Source: Oscillospiraceae bacterium (GTDB taxonomy: Bacteria; Bacillota; Clostridia; Oscillospirales; Ruminococcaceae). Taken from it: a DNA stretch of 64,000 nt. Shown in pieces: positions 28,667 to 36,307 of the stretch (position 1 is its first letter; each line of letters opens with the position of its first letter). The notes beneath the pieces are model-generated. The model saw only the letters and a program-made list of their open reading frames with translations, did not search any database and had not been told where the DNA came from. Position numbers and translations under genes: made by a program. The stretch covers positions 22,790-86,789 of the forward strand of contig JAHHUE010000001.1 of assembly GCA_020024155.1 (NCBI GenBank). Direction: 5' to 3'.

Positions 28667-28696
28667 AATTATTGGTAAAAATTTTTTCTATATGCA
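28667..28696 (-). promoter_or_regulatory. Possible sigma-F-type promoter of spoIIR
   Basis: GCATA, a perfect forespore sigma-factor -35, lies at 28691-28695. An AT-rich -10-like stretch (CCAATAATT) is about 15 bp downstream and lacks the GG expected for sigma-F. Knowledge of spoIIR regulation in Bacillus raises the odds. Confidence 0.35.
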
Positions 28697-28844
28697 AAAA
28701 AAATTTACGCAATTTTTACTTTATTTAGCCACTTTATTGCAAATAAATTTATAAAAAAACACTATAAACTATTTACAAAAAATATTATCGTGAAAGTGTA
28801 TAAAACATTTACCGTTTTTTATACTAGTTTTTATTCTTTGGCTA

Positions 28845-28873
28845 TTTACACACAAGATATTGGATAGTATAAT
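28845..28873 (+). promoter_or_regulatory. Promoter of nrdD
   Basis: The -35 TTTACA (28845-28850) and -10 TATAAT (28868-28873) are 17 bp apart. NrdR-like box 1 lies between and across them. Confidence 0.8.
28850..28865 (+). promoter_or_regulatory. NrdR-like box 1
   Basis: ACACAAGATATTGGAT resembles the NrdR consensus ACACWATATATWGTGT and fills the promoter spacer, where NrdR binding would block RNA polymerase. Confidence 0.65.
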
Positions 28874-28881
28874 TATATTCG

Positions 28882-28897
28882 CAACTAGATATTGTAG
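28882..28897 (+). promoter_or_regulatory. NrdR-like box 2
   Basis: CAACTAGATATTGTAG shares the core ACNAGATATTG with box 1 and is exactly 32 bp (three helical turns) further on, the spacing typical of paired NrdR sites. Confidence 0.65.
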
Positions 28898-28923
28898 AAA
28901 TAATAAGAGAAAGCGGTGCAATA

Positions 28924-31242
28924 ATGCTTACAAGTATTGTAAAAAGAGATGGCCGTGTAGTAATTTACGACCGTAATAAAATTAAAATGGCTGTTCTTAA
29001 AGCTATGGAAGCCTGCAATAACACAGACTTTGAAAAAGCAGACGAAATAGCTGTTGCTGTTGAAGATTACTTTAATAGCAAAAAAACAGATAACACTCCA
29101 AGTGTTGAAGAAATACAGGACAGAGTTGAAATTGAACTAATGTCACACGGTCTTGAAGCTGTTGCAAAACACTATATTCTGTATCGTGCATCAAGAAGTA
29201 ATATTCGTGAAAGAAATACAAAACTTATGCAAGTTTTTGATGAAATTACATTTAGTGATGCTGTTGACAGTGATGTTAAAAGAGAAAACGCAAATATTGA
29301 TGGTGACACACCTATGGGCACAATGCTCAAATATGGCAGTGAAGGTGCAAAAGACTATTATTTAAAATTTCTCTTGTCCCCAGACCAAGCACAAGCACAT
29401 AAAGACGGATATATTCATATCCATGACTTTGACTTTTATGCTCTCACAACAACCTGTTGTCAGATTGACCTTATAAAATTGTTTAAAGGTGGTTTTTCCA
29501 CTGGTCACGGTTTTTTAAGAGAGCCAAACGATATTCAAAGTTATTCTGCTCTTGCTTGCATTGCAATTCAGTCAAACCAAAATGACCAGCACGGTGGTCA
29601 AAGTATCGTTAACTTTGATTACGGACTTGCTGATGGTGTTAAAAAGACATATAGAAAACTTTATTTAAAAAACATTGCAAAAGTTGGAGAAGTTCTTGGC
29701 GAAGATATTTCTTACGACCAAATCAAAGAAATTTCTATGGATGTAACAGAAAAATGTGGTGCAATTCCAACAATTACACCTAATGCAGAATATATAAAAC
29801 TTGAGCTTGAAGCTTTGAAAAAGGTATTTAAAGACCCTGAAAATGCTGTAAAAGCTCAGAATTTTGCATTAAAGAAAACAGAAGAAGAAACAGATAAAGC
29901 AACATATCAAGCTATGGAAGCTCTTATCCACAACTTAAACACTATGCACTCTCGTGCAGGAGCTCAAACTCCCTTCTCCTCTATCAACTATGGTATGGAT
30001 ACATCTGATGAAGGCAGAATGATTATGAAAAATGTTCTTCTTGCAACAGAGGCTGGTTTGGGTCACGGAGAAACTCCTATATTCCCAATTCAGATTTTCC
30101 GTGTTAAAGAAGGTGTAAACTACAACCCTGGGGATAAAAACTATGATTTGTTCCAACTTGCTATAAAAGTAAGCGCAAAACGATTGTTCCCTAACTTTTC
30201 TTTCCAAGATGCTCCATTTAACCTTAAATATTACAATCCAAAAGATGTAAGAACAGAAGTTGGTTATATGGGTTGCAGAACAAGAGTTGTTGGCAACACT
30301 TATGACCCTGAAAATGAAATAACTTATGGCAGAGGCAACTTGTCATTTACATCTATAAATCTTCCACGACTTGCTATTGAAGCAAAAGGCAATGAAGATG
30401 TATTCTATAATAGCCTTAAAAAATATATTGATTTGTGTGTAAAACAATTGCTTGACCGTTTTGCTATACAGAAAAAGAAAAAAGTTAAAAACTTTCCTTT
30501 CCTTATGGGTCAAGGCGTATGGCTTGGAAGTGATAACCTTGGATATGATGACGAAGTTGGCGAAGTATTAAAACACGGCACATTGTCAGTTGGCTTTATC
30601 GGGCTTGCAGAGGCACTTACAGCACTTTACGGCAAACATCACGGTGAAAGCGAAGAAAGCCAGAAAAAAGGTCTTGAAATCATCGGGTATATGAGAAAAG
30701 TTCTTGATGATTATTCTGAAAAATATAAGTTGAACTTCTCACTTCTTGCAACTCCGGCAGAAGGTTTATCTGGTCGTTTTGTTCGTATGGATAAAAAACG
30801 CTTTGGTGAAATTAAGGGTATTACAGACAAGGAATACTATACAAACAGTTTCCATGTTCCTGTTGCTTATGAAATATCAGCATTTGATAAAATAAATATC
30901 GAAGCTCCTTATCACGAACTCACAAACGGTGGTCATATAACTTATGTTGAACTTGACGGCGATATAAGCCAAAACCTTGAAGCTTTTGAAAGCGTTGTAA
31001 GATGTATGAAAGAAGCAGGCATTGGCTATGGTGCTATTAACCACCCAGTTGACCGTGACCCAGTTTGTGGCTATAACGGCATAATTGGTGATGTTTGTCC
31101 TCGTTGTGGAAGAAGAGACGGAGAAGGTGTTTCACTTGAAAAACTTCAAAAACTTGGTCTTTACAAACATTTAAACGCATCAACTCTCGGTCAATGCGGA
31201 AATCAACTTGAAGAAGCTGATAGAATTCCTAATAGTTTATAA
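28924..31242 (+). CDS. nrdD: Anaerobic ribonucleoside-triphosphate reductase, catalytic chain lacking the glycyl-radical domain
   Basis: NrdD reduces ribonucleoside triphosphates to deoxynucleotides without oxygen. The 772 residues have an N-terminal ATP-cone (about 3-95, regulatory), the ten-stranded barrel (HIHDFDFYALTTTCCQ, GGQSIVNFDYGLADG, TPFSSINYGMDT), the thiyl-radical loop VGYMGCRTRV and a zinc site (VCGYNGIIGDVCPRCGR). The protein ends QLEEADRIPNSL with no RVxGY glycyl-radical motif. That domain is encoded by the next gene in the same frame, after a TAA and 30 bases. No activase gene (nrdG) is visible nearby. The start at 28924 follows AAGCGG weakly. Confidence 0.95.
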   Translation: MLTSIVKRDGRVVIYDRNKIKMAVLKAMEACNNTDFEKADEIAVAVEDYFNSKKTDNTPSVEEIQDRVEIELMSHGLEAVAKHYILYRASRSNIRERNTKLMQVFDEITFSDAVDSDVKRENANIDGDTPMGTMLKYGSEGAKDYYLKFLLSPDQAQAHKDGYIHIHDFDFYALTTTCCQIDLIKLFKGGFSTGHGFLREPNDIQSYSALACIAIQSNQNDQHGGQSIVNFDYGLADGVKKTYRKLYLKNIAKVGEVLGEDISYDQIKEISMDVTEKCGAIPTITPNAEYIKLELEALKKVFKDPENAVKAQNFALKKTEEETDKATYQAMEALIHNLNTMHSRAGAQTPFSSINYGMDTSDEGRMIMKNVLLATEAGLGHGETPIFPIQIFRVKEGVNYNPGDKNYDLFQLAIKVSAKRLFPNFSFQDAPFNLKYYNPKDVRTEVGYMGCRTRVVGNTYDPENEITYGRGNLSFTSINLPRLAIEAKGNEDVFYNSLKKYIDLCVKQLLDRFAIQKKKKVKNFPFLMGQGVWLGSDNLGYDDEVGEVLKHGTLSVGFIGLAEALTALYGKHHGESEESQKKGLEIIGYMRKVLDDYSEKYKLNFSLLATPAEGLSGRFVRMDKKRFGEIKGITDKEYYTNSFHVPVAYEISAFDKINIEAPYHELTNGGHITYVELDGDISQNLEAFESVVRCMKEAGIGYGAINHPVDRDPVCGYNGIIGDVCPRCGRRDGEGVSLEKLQKLGLYKHLNASTLGQCGNQLEEADRIPNSL

Positions 31243-31272
31243 TTTATATATTTATATATGGGGGTAATTATT

Positions 31273-31428
31273 ATGAAATACAATCCAGAAACAAATTTGG
31301 TTGGCGAAGGTGTTAAATTTGAAAGAATTCGCCGTATAACAGGCTATCTTGTTGGTACTGTTGACCGTTTTAATGACGGCAAAAGAGCTGAAGAAAGAGA
31401 TAGAGTTAAACACTGTACTGCAAAATAA
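31273..31428 (+). CDS. Stand-alone glycyl-radical domain of anaerobic ribonucleotide reductase
   Basis: A 51-residue protein, MKYNPETNLVGEGVKFERIR then RITGYLVGTVDRFNDGKRAE, ends ERDRVKHCTAK. This is the C-terminal glycyl-radical segment normally fused to NrdD, with the radical glycine at about G24 (RITGYL). It has its own ATG and a GGGGGT ribosome site 8 bases upstream. It lies in the same frame as nrdD, separated by one TAA and ten codons that would encode an unrelated hydrophobic stretch. It probably docks onto the catalytic chain, much as the spare-part protein GrcA (YfiD) docks onto pyruvate formate-lyase. Too short for routine gene callers. Confidence 0.85.
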   Translation: MKYNPETNLVGEGVKFERIRRITGYLVGTVDRFNDGKRAEERDRVKHCTAK

Positions 31429-31445
31429 TTTGTATTATAAGCTAA

Positions 31446-31476
31446 AAAATCCACGGTATACACTGCCGTGGATTTT
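31446..31476 (+). terminator. Terminator of the nrdD operon
   Basis: Eleven-base arms (aaaatccacgg / ccgtggatttt) with a 9-base loop are followed by ATTT. It lies 18 bases after the small glycyl-radical gene. Confidence 0.85.
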
Positions 31477-31534
31477 ATTTTATGTAATATTTAATTTTAT
31501 ATTTTGATTTTTATATTACTTATTCTTTTTAAAT

Positions 31535-31768
31535 TCATCTAAAAAAATATATAATAATTCCAAAAACTGCAAACATCATTATAGTAATCATACCTGCAAT
31601 ATTTTTTTGTTTAAAATTTTTAACTACATACAAACATAATAAAACTGCAAGCAACACCAATATAATTGGTTGAAGTGTTGCAACCATAGCTTGATTTATT
31701 ATACAAGTTAAACCAAGTGCAACTATTATAAATGCAACTATTTTTAAAGCAAGATTTAATTTACTCAT
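31535..31768 (-). CDS. Small membrane protein, unknown function
   Basis: The 77 residues are almost entirely hydrophobic with three membrane segments (about 7-27, 30-49, 57-76) and short basic loops (KNFKQKN). An AAGGAG site precedes the ATG. I do not recognise the family. It lies between the nrdD and rml terminators and is probably transcribed alone. Confidence 0.7.
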   Translation of the reverse strand: MSKLNLALKIVAFIIVALGLTCIINQAMVATLQPIILVLLAVLLCLYVVKNFKQKNIAGMITIMMFAVFGIIIYFFR

Positions 31769-31797
31769 AGGTTACTCTCCTTGTTTTAAAGCAAAAC

Positions 31798-31832
31798 CTC
31801 CCATTGCGTTTTAATAAAAAACACAATAGGAG
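31798..31832. terminator. Terminator after rmlB
   Basis: Fifteen-base arms with G-U pairs and an AATAA loop begin 7 bases past the rmlB stop. The minus strand continues GTTTTGCTTT. Confidence 0.8.
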
Positions 31833-31839
31833 ATTTATA

Positions 31840-32859
31840 TTATCTGTCTTTATACATTTTTTCGTAGTAGTTCTGATATTCGCCACTGATGATTTCTTCC
31901 CACCAGTCTTTATTATCAAGATACCACTTAATTGTTTTCTTTATTCCATCTTCAAATTTTGTTTCAGGAAGCCAGCCCAATTCACTATGAATTTTAGTTG
32001 GGTCAATTGCATAACGCATATCGTGACCTTTTCTGTCTGTAACATAAGTAATAAGGCTTTCAGGCTTATTGAGCTCTTTGCAGATAATTTTTACAATATC
32101 AATATTTCTCATTTCATTATGTCCACCGATATTGTAAACTTCTCCAACTTTTCCTTTATGAATAATAAGGTCAATAGCTTTGCAGTGGTCTTCAACATAG
32201 AGCCAGTCACGCACATTGATACCTTCGCCGTAAACCGGAAGTGGCTTATCATTGAGAGCATTTGCAATCATAAGCGGGATAAGTTTTTCCGGAAAATGAT
32301 ATGGACCATAGTTATTTGAGCAACGGGAAATTGTTACAGGCAAGCCATATGTACGATAATATGCCATAACAAGCAAGTCTGCTGCTGCTTTTGATGATGA
32401 GTATGGACTGGAAGTATGGATTGGTGTTTCTTCTGTAAAGAACAAGTCCGGTCTATCTAATGGAAGGTCGCCGTATACTTCGTCTGTGGATACCTGATGG
32501 TATCTTTTTATACTATATTTTCTGCAAGCGTCCATAAGAACAGCTGTACCCTCAATATTTGTTTTAAGGAATATACCTGGGTCTTCAATTGAACGGTCAA
32601 CATGGCTTTCTGCTGCAAAGTTTACAATAATGTCCGGTTTTTCTTCTTCAAAAAGCTTATACACTGCTTCTCTGTCGCAAATATCTTCTTTTACAAAGCG
32701 AAAATTGGGGTTATCCATAACAGGTTTAAGTGTGGATAAATTACCTGCATATGTAAGTTTATCTAAGCAGATAATTCTGTAATTTGGATATTTATTAAGC
32801 ATGTGAAAAACAAAGTTTGCACCGATAAAGCCGGCACCACCTGTAACTATAATTGTCAT
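31840..32859 (-). CDS. rmlB: dTDP-glucose 4,6-dehydratase
   Basis: RmlB (RfbB) makes dTDP-4-keto-6-deoxyglucose, step 2 of dTDP-L-rhamnose synthesis. The 339 residues have the NAD-binding GGAGFIGANF, the STDEVYGDL loop, the catalytic YSSSK and the RNYGPYHFPEKLIP-type segment (NNYGPYHFPEKLIP). Length is normal. It is the last gene of GT2-rmlA-rmlD-rmlB. Confidence 0.96.
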   Translation of the reverse strand: MTIIVTGGAGFIGANFVFHMLNKYPNYRIICLDKLTYAGNLSTLKPVMDNPNFRFVKEDICDREAVYKLFEEEKPDIIVNFAAESHVDRSIEDPGIFLKTNIEGTAVLMDACRKYSIKRYHQVSTDEVYGDLPLDRPDLFFTEETPIHTSSPYSSSKAAADLLVMAYYRTYGLPVTISRCSNNYGPYHFPEKLIPLMIANALNDKPLPVYGEGINVRDWLYVEDHCKAIDLIIHKGKVGEVYNIGGHNEMRNIDIVKIICKELNKPESLITYVTDRKGHDMRYAIDPTKIHSELGWLPETKFEDGIKKTIKWYLDNKDWWEEIISGEYQNYYEKMYKDR

Positions 32860-32873
32860 ATTGGTCCTCCAAT

Positions 32874-33752
32874 TTATTTTTGGTTATCAAAATAAGCTTT
32901 AAGAGCTTCTTTCCAATCTCTCATTTTGTTGCCAACTGTTGCACTGAGCATCATATTTTCAAGACAAGAGTATGCCGGGCGTTTTGCAGGGCGTGGAAAT
33001 TCTTCTGTTGTGCATGGTGAAACTGTTGCATTTACGCCTGCAAGTTTAATTATTTCTTTTGCAAATTCATACCATGTACATTCGCCTTCGCCTGTGCAGT
33101 GATAAATACCATATTCACAAGTTGGAGCAAGTGTAAGAATATGATGAGATAAATCTGCTGCATTTGTTGGGTTGCCTTTTTGGTCATCAACAACTTTTAG
33201 AGCACCTTTTTCTGTTCCAAGTTTAACCATTGTTTTTACAAAGTTATTGCCTGCATAACCATAAAGCCATGCTGTTCTAACAATAAAGTATTTTGAACAG
33301 AACTGTTCAACAAATCTTTCCCCCATAAGTTTTGTTTTGCCGTATACGGACTGTGGGTTTGGCATATCATATTCGCAGAAAGGTGTATCACCTTCTCCGC
33401 TAAATACATAGTCTGTGGAAACATGAACAAGTTTTGCACCAACAAGCTCACAAGCACGTGCAAGATTTCTTGCACCCATTGCGTTTACTTTAAATGCTGC
33501 CATTTTATTGTCTTCGCAACCGTCAACATTTGTAAATGCTGCACAGTTGATGCAAATATCAGGCATTTTTTCAATAAAGTAAGTGCGACAAGCATTGTTA
33601 TCTGTTATATCAAGTTCATTAACATCGCAAGTAATTACTTGTGCATTCTGCATTTCTTTTGGCAGTTCTCCAAGTTCTGTATAGCCTCTTTCAAGGTCTT
33701 TGATAATTTGGCTTGCCAACATACCTTTGGCACCGGTTATAAGTATTCTCAT
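32874..33752 (-). CDS. rmlD: dTDP-4-dehydrorhamnose reductase
   Basis: RmlD (RfbD) performs the final reduction to dTDP-L-rhamnose. The 292 residues show GAKGMLASQI (NADPH binding), HVSTDYVFSGEGDTPFCE, YGKTK (catalytic YxxxK) and VRTAWLYG. The epimerase RmlC, which supplies its substrate, is not encoded in this window. Confidence 0.95.
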   Translation of the reverse strand: MRILITGAKGMLASQIIKDLERGYTELGELPKEMQNAQVITCDVNELDITDNNACRTYFIEKMPDICINCAAFTNVDGCEDNKMAAFKVNAMGARNLARACELVGAKLVHVSTDYVFSGEGDTPFCEYDMPNPQSVYGKTKLMGERFVEQFCSKYFIVRTAWLYGYAGNNFVKTMVKLGTEKGALKVVDDQKGNPTNAADLSHHILTLAPTCEYGIYHCTGEGECTWYEFAKEIIKLAGVNATVSPCTTEEFPRPAKRPAYSCLENMMLSATVGNKMRDWKEALKAYFDNQK

Positions 33753-33767
33753 ATATGTTTCCTCTTT

Positions 33768-34652
33768 TTAATACATAATTTTTGATTCTGCCACTTTTTT
33801 CAAATGTGTTCCATATGGACTTTTGCCATATTTTTCTGCGCTTTCAAGAAGTTTTTCTTTTGTTATCCAACCATTGCGATAAGCAATTTCTTCAAGTGCT
33901 GATATTTTTACACCTTGTCTTTTTTCAACTGTCTGAACAAAGTTTGCTGCTTCAACAAGGCTGTCCATTGTGCCTGTATCAAGCCATGCAAAACCTCTGC
34001 CAAGAAGTTTTACATCAAGACAGTCTTTTTTAAGATAAATATCGTTAAGAGTTGTTATTTCCAGTTCTCCTCTTGCAGAAGGTTTTACCTGTTTTGCATA
34101 CTTAACAACATCTTTATTGTAAAAATAAAGTCCGGTAATTGCATAATTGCTCTTTGGTTTTTCCGGTTTTTCTTCAACAGAAATAACTTTTCCGTTATCA
34201 TCAAATTCAACTATACCAAATCTTTCCGGGTCTTCAACATGATAACCAAAAACTGTTGCTCTGCCATTTTCAGCATTTTCTGCTGCTTGTCTTAAAATTT
34301 TTCCAAAACCATTACCATAGAATATATTATCGCCCAAAACCATTGCACAAGCATCATCGCCTATAAAGTCTTCTCCGATAAGAAAAGCCTGAGCTAATCC
34401 GTCCGGGCTTGGCTGAACTTTATAGCTAAGTGAAATACCAAACTGACTGCCGTCACCAAGAAGGCTTTTAAATCTTGGTGTATCTTCCGGTGTTGAGATT
34501 ATAAGAATATCCTTTATACCTGCAAGCATAAGTGTTGATATTGGATAATAAATCATTGGTTTATCATATACAGGCAAAAGCTGTTTTGATGTAACCATAG
34601 TTAAAGGATACAAACGTGTGCCTGCTCCACCGGCTAAAACTATACCTTTCAT
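33768..34652 (-). CDS. rmlA: Glucose-1-phosphate thymidylyltransferase
   Basis: RmlA (RfbA) forms dTDP-glucose, the first step of the rhamnose pathway. The 294 residues begin MKGIVLAGGAGTRLYPLT with the nucleotidyltransferase signature, and include VLGDNIFYGNG, EEKPEKPKSNYAITGLYFY and GFAWLDTGTMDSL, as in the family. Confidence 0.97.
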   Translation of the reverse strand: MKGIVLAGGAGTRLYPLTMVTSKQLLPVYDKPMIYYPISTLMLAGIKDILIISTPEDTPRFKSLLGDGSQFGISLSYKVQPSPDGLAQAFLIGEDFIGDDACAMVLGDNIFYGNGFGKILRQAAENAENGRATVFGYHVEDPERFGIVEFDDNGKVISVEEKPEKPKSNYAITGLYFYNKDVVKYAKQVKPSARGELEITTLNDIYLKKDCLDVKLLGRGFAWLDTGTMDSLVEAANFVQTVEKRQGVKISALEEIAYRNGWITKEKLLESAEKYGKSPYGTHLKKVAESKIMY

Positions 34653-34676
34653 ATACTAACTCCTTAATTTGTGGGA

Positions 34677-35444
34677 TTATAACTTATATCCCCATTTTTT
34701 CATATATATAAACATTGACTTTAATTGAAGCATAAACGGCTTAAAGCTTTTTGCAGTTTCTCTGTGCCAAAAATGAATAACTGTTGCATTTGGATTATAA
34801 TACGCCTTGCCGTATTTTTTTGCTTCCATAGTAATGTCTGCATCTTCAAAATACAGAAAATATTTTGGGTCAAACCCATTTATTTTTTTAAATACTTCTG
34901 TTCTTATAACAAAAAAACAACCTGTACAAAACTCTGTTTCAAAAACTTTGTTCTGGTCCATATCTTTTGCAAGATACTTATCTTCTATCTTTTTAAACGG
35001 ACCTCTGTGTATTCTGCGAGAAATCAAAGCCATTAAAGTTGGTCTTCTTTTTGCTATATACTGCAAACTTCCGTCTGGGTGAAGAACTTTTGGGCAACAA
35101 ATTGAAACATTTGGATTGTTGTCCATAAACTCACACATATTTTTGATAGTATCTTGGTTTATCAATATATCAGGGTTTATAACAAAATGATATTTAGAAT
35201 TTATTTTATCCAAAACTTTATTGTGTGCTTTTCCAAAGCCTATATTTTCATCCAGCAAAATATATTTTGGCTTGCTGAACTTTTCTTTAAGATTATAGCC
35301 TATTTTATCTGCACTGTTATTATCTATAACATACAAATCAAAATCAATATCATTTGTATATTTCAAAACAGTTTCAACCGTTTTAAATGCGTCATCTGGG
35401 CTATTGTATACCACAATTGAGCCAGAAATATTATAATTTTGCAT
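34677..35444 (-). CDS. Glycosyltransferase family 2 (rhamnosyltransferase-like)
   Basis: The 255 residues adopt the GT-A fold pattern: an N-terminal nucleotide-sugar site (SGSIVVYNSPDD, VIDNNSAD), FVINPDILI (DxD-like metal site), KRRPTLMALISRR and GFDPKYFLYFEDADITME. That FEDADITME pattern is typical of dTDP-rhamnosyl transferases. With the rml genes it probably adds rhamnose to a cell-surface glycan. Likely first gene of the operon. Confidence 0.88.
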   Translation of the reverse strand: MQNYNISGSIVVYNSPDDAFKTVETVLKYTNDIDFDLYVIDNNSADKIGYNLKEKFSKPKYILLDENIGFGKAHNKVLDKINSKYHFVINPDILINQDTIKNMCEFMDNNPNVSICCPKVLHPDGSLQYIAKRRPTLMALISRRIHRGPFKKIEDKYLAKDMDQNKVFETEFCTGCFFVIRTEVFKKINGFDPKYFLYFEDADITMEAKKYGKAYYNPNATVIHFWHRETAKSFKPFMLQLKSMFIYMKKWGYKL

Positions 35445-35637
35445 ACTACCCCTATTATTGAATATATTTTCTATTATATTTTACTATTTTTTAAATAATA
35501 TAGCAAGTACATATTATTTGCATATAAAAATACAATTATAAATAAATTACTTATATTATATCACTTATATTAAAGGGCTTATATAACCAGTAAATTAAAT
35601 TTTTATATAATAAATATAAATTATTTTAAACAACAAA

Positions 35638-35663
35638 AAAAGATGCCCTCACAGACATCTTTT
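35638..35663 (-). terminator. Terminator after the 92-residue protein gene
   Basis: Eight-base arms (aaaagatg / catctttt) with a 10-base loop are followed by TTTTT on the minus strand, 14 bases after the stop. Confidence 0.75.
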
Positions 35664-35676
35664 AATGCAAATAATC

Positions 35677-35955
35677 CTATTCTCTTAGAGTGCTTTGAAG
35701 CCATACTGCTCCAACATCAAGAGCATCATACAAACCCTCTCTAACGCCTTGTTTTTTTATTCTTTGAAGAAAATCAAGGCTTGTATCGGTGGAAATAAGT
35801 GCCACCTGAACTTTATCGGCAATTTCTTGCCCATCCACTTGTTTATGGCTGACGATATTCAAATATACAATACTTTCTTTTGATGGGTCACCATAGTAAA
35901 TCTCATTGTTATTTCTTACAAGTGGCAGTCCTTTGTAAGTCACTTTTGTGTCCAT
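35677..35955 (-). CDS. Conserved hypothetical protein next to ireB
   Basis: The 92-residue protein begins MDTKVTYKGLPLVRNNNEIYYG and ends DALDVGAVWLQSTLRE. It has no membrane segment and an alternating beta-alpha look. I recall similar short proteins in Clostridia but know no function. A strong AGGAGG site precedes the ATG. It is 40 bp downstream of ireB, in the place often taken by ruvX or a DUF1292 gene in other Firmicutes. Confidence 0.75.
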   Translation of the reverse strand: MDTKVTYKGLPLVRNNNEIYYGDPSKESIVYLNIVSHKQVDGQEIADKVQVALISTDTSLDFLQRIKKQGVREGLYDALDVGAVWLQSTLRE

Positions 35956-35995
35956 TTGGATTACCTCCTTATTTCAGGTGCCAACAAAACATAAT

Positions 35996-36238
35996 CTACG
36001 CCAGATAATATTTAAGCAAGCTTTGCAAAATATCATCTCTATCTAGTTTTCTTATTTTGTTTCTTGCACCCTGATGTGTAGTGATGTAGGTTGGGTCTTC
36101 GGACAAAATGTATCCCACAATCTGATTTATTGGATTATAACCCTTTTCTTTTAATGCATCATACACTTCTTTAAGTATCTGTTTAATTTCCTGGTCTTTT
36201 TCATTATATACGGAAAAAACAGCTGTTGCGTCGTTCAT
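35996..36238 (-). CDS. ireB: IreB family regulatory phosphoprotein (UPF0297)
   Basis: IreB is a small cytoplasmic substrate of the PASTA-type Ser/Thr kinase IreK that affects cephalosporin tolerance in enterococci. The 80 residues include ATAVFSVYNEKD, QIVGYILSEDPTYITTHQGAR and the RDDILQSLLKYYL ending of the family. The N-terminal threonine (T4) corresponds to the phosphorylated region. A clear promoter lies at 36269-36297. Confidence 0.94.
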   Translation of the reverse strand: MNDATAVFSVYNEKDQEIKQILKEVYDALKEKGYNPINQIVGYILSEDPTYITTHQGARNKIRKLDRDDILQSLLKYYLA

Positions 36239-36268
36239 CCTACACCCCTCCTTTTATTGTTATATTAT

Positions 36269-36297
36269 ATTGTACCCTATTTTTCTTCTTAATTCAA
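36269..36297 (-). promoter_or_regulatory. Promoter of ireB
   Basis: The -35 TTGAAT (36292-36297) and -10 TACAAT (36269-36274) are separated by 17 bp. Confidence 0.75.
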
Positions 36298-36307
36298 TAG
36301 AAATGAG

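Noticed and set aside
31240..31275. Sequencing error breaking a fused nrdD
   Set aside because: The gap holds a good ribosome site and would encode an unrelated hydrophobic insert; both frames are otherwise intact.
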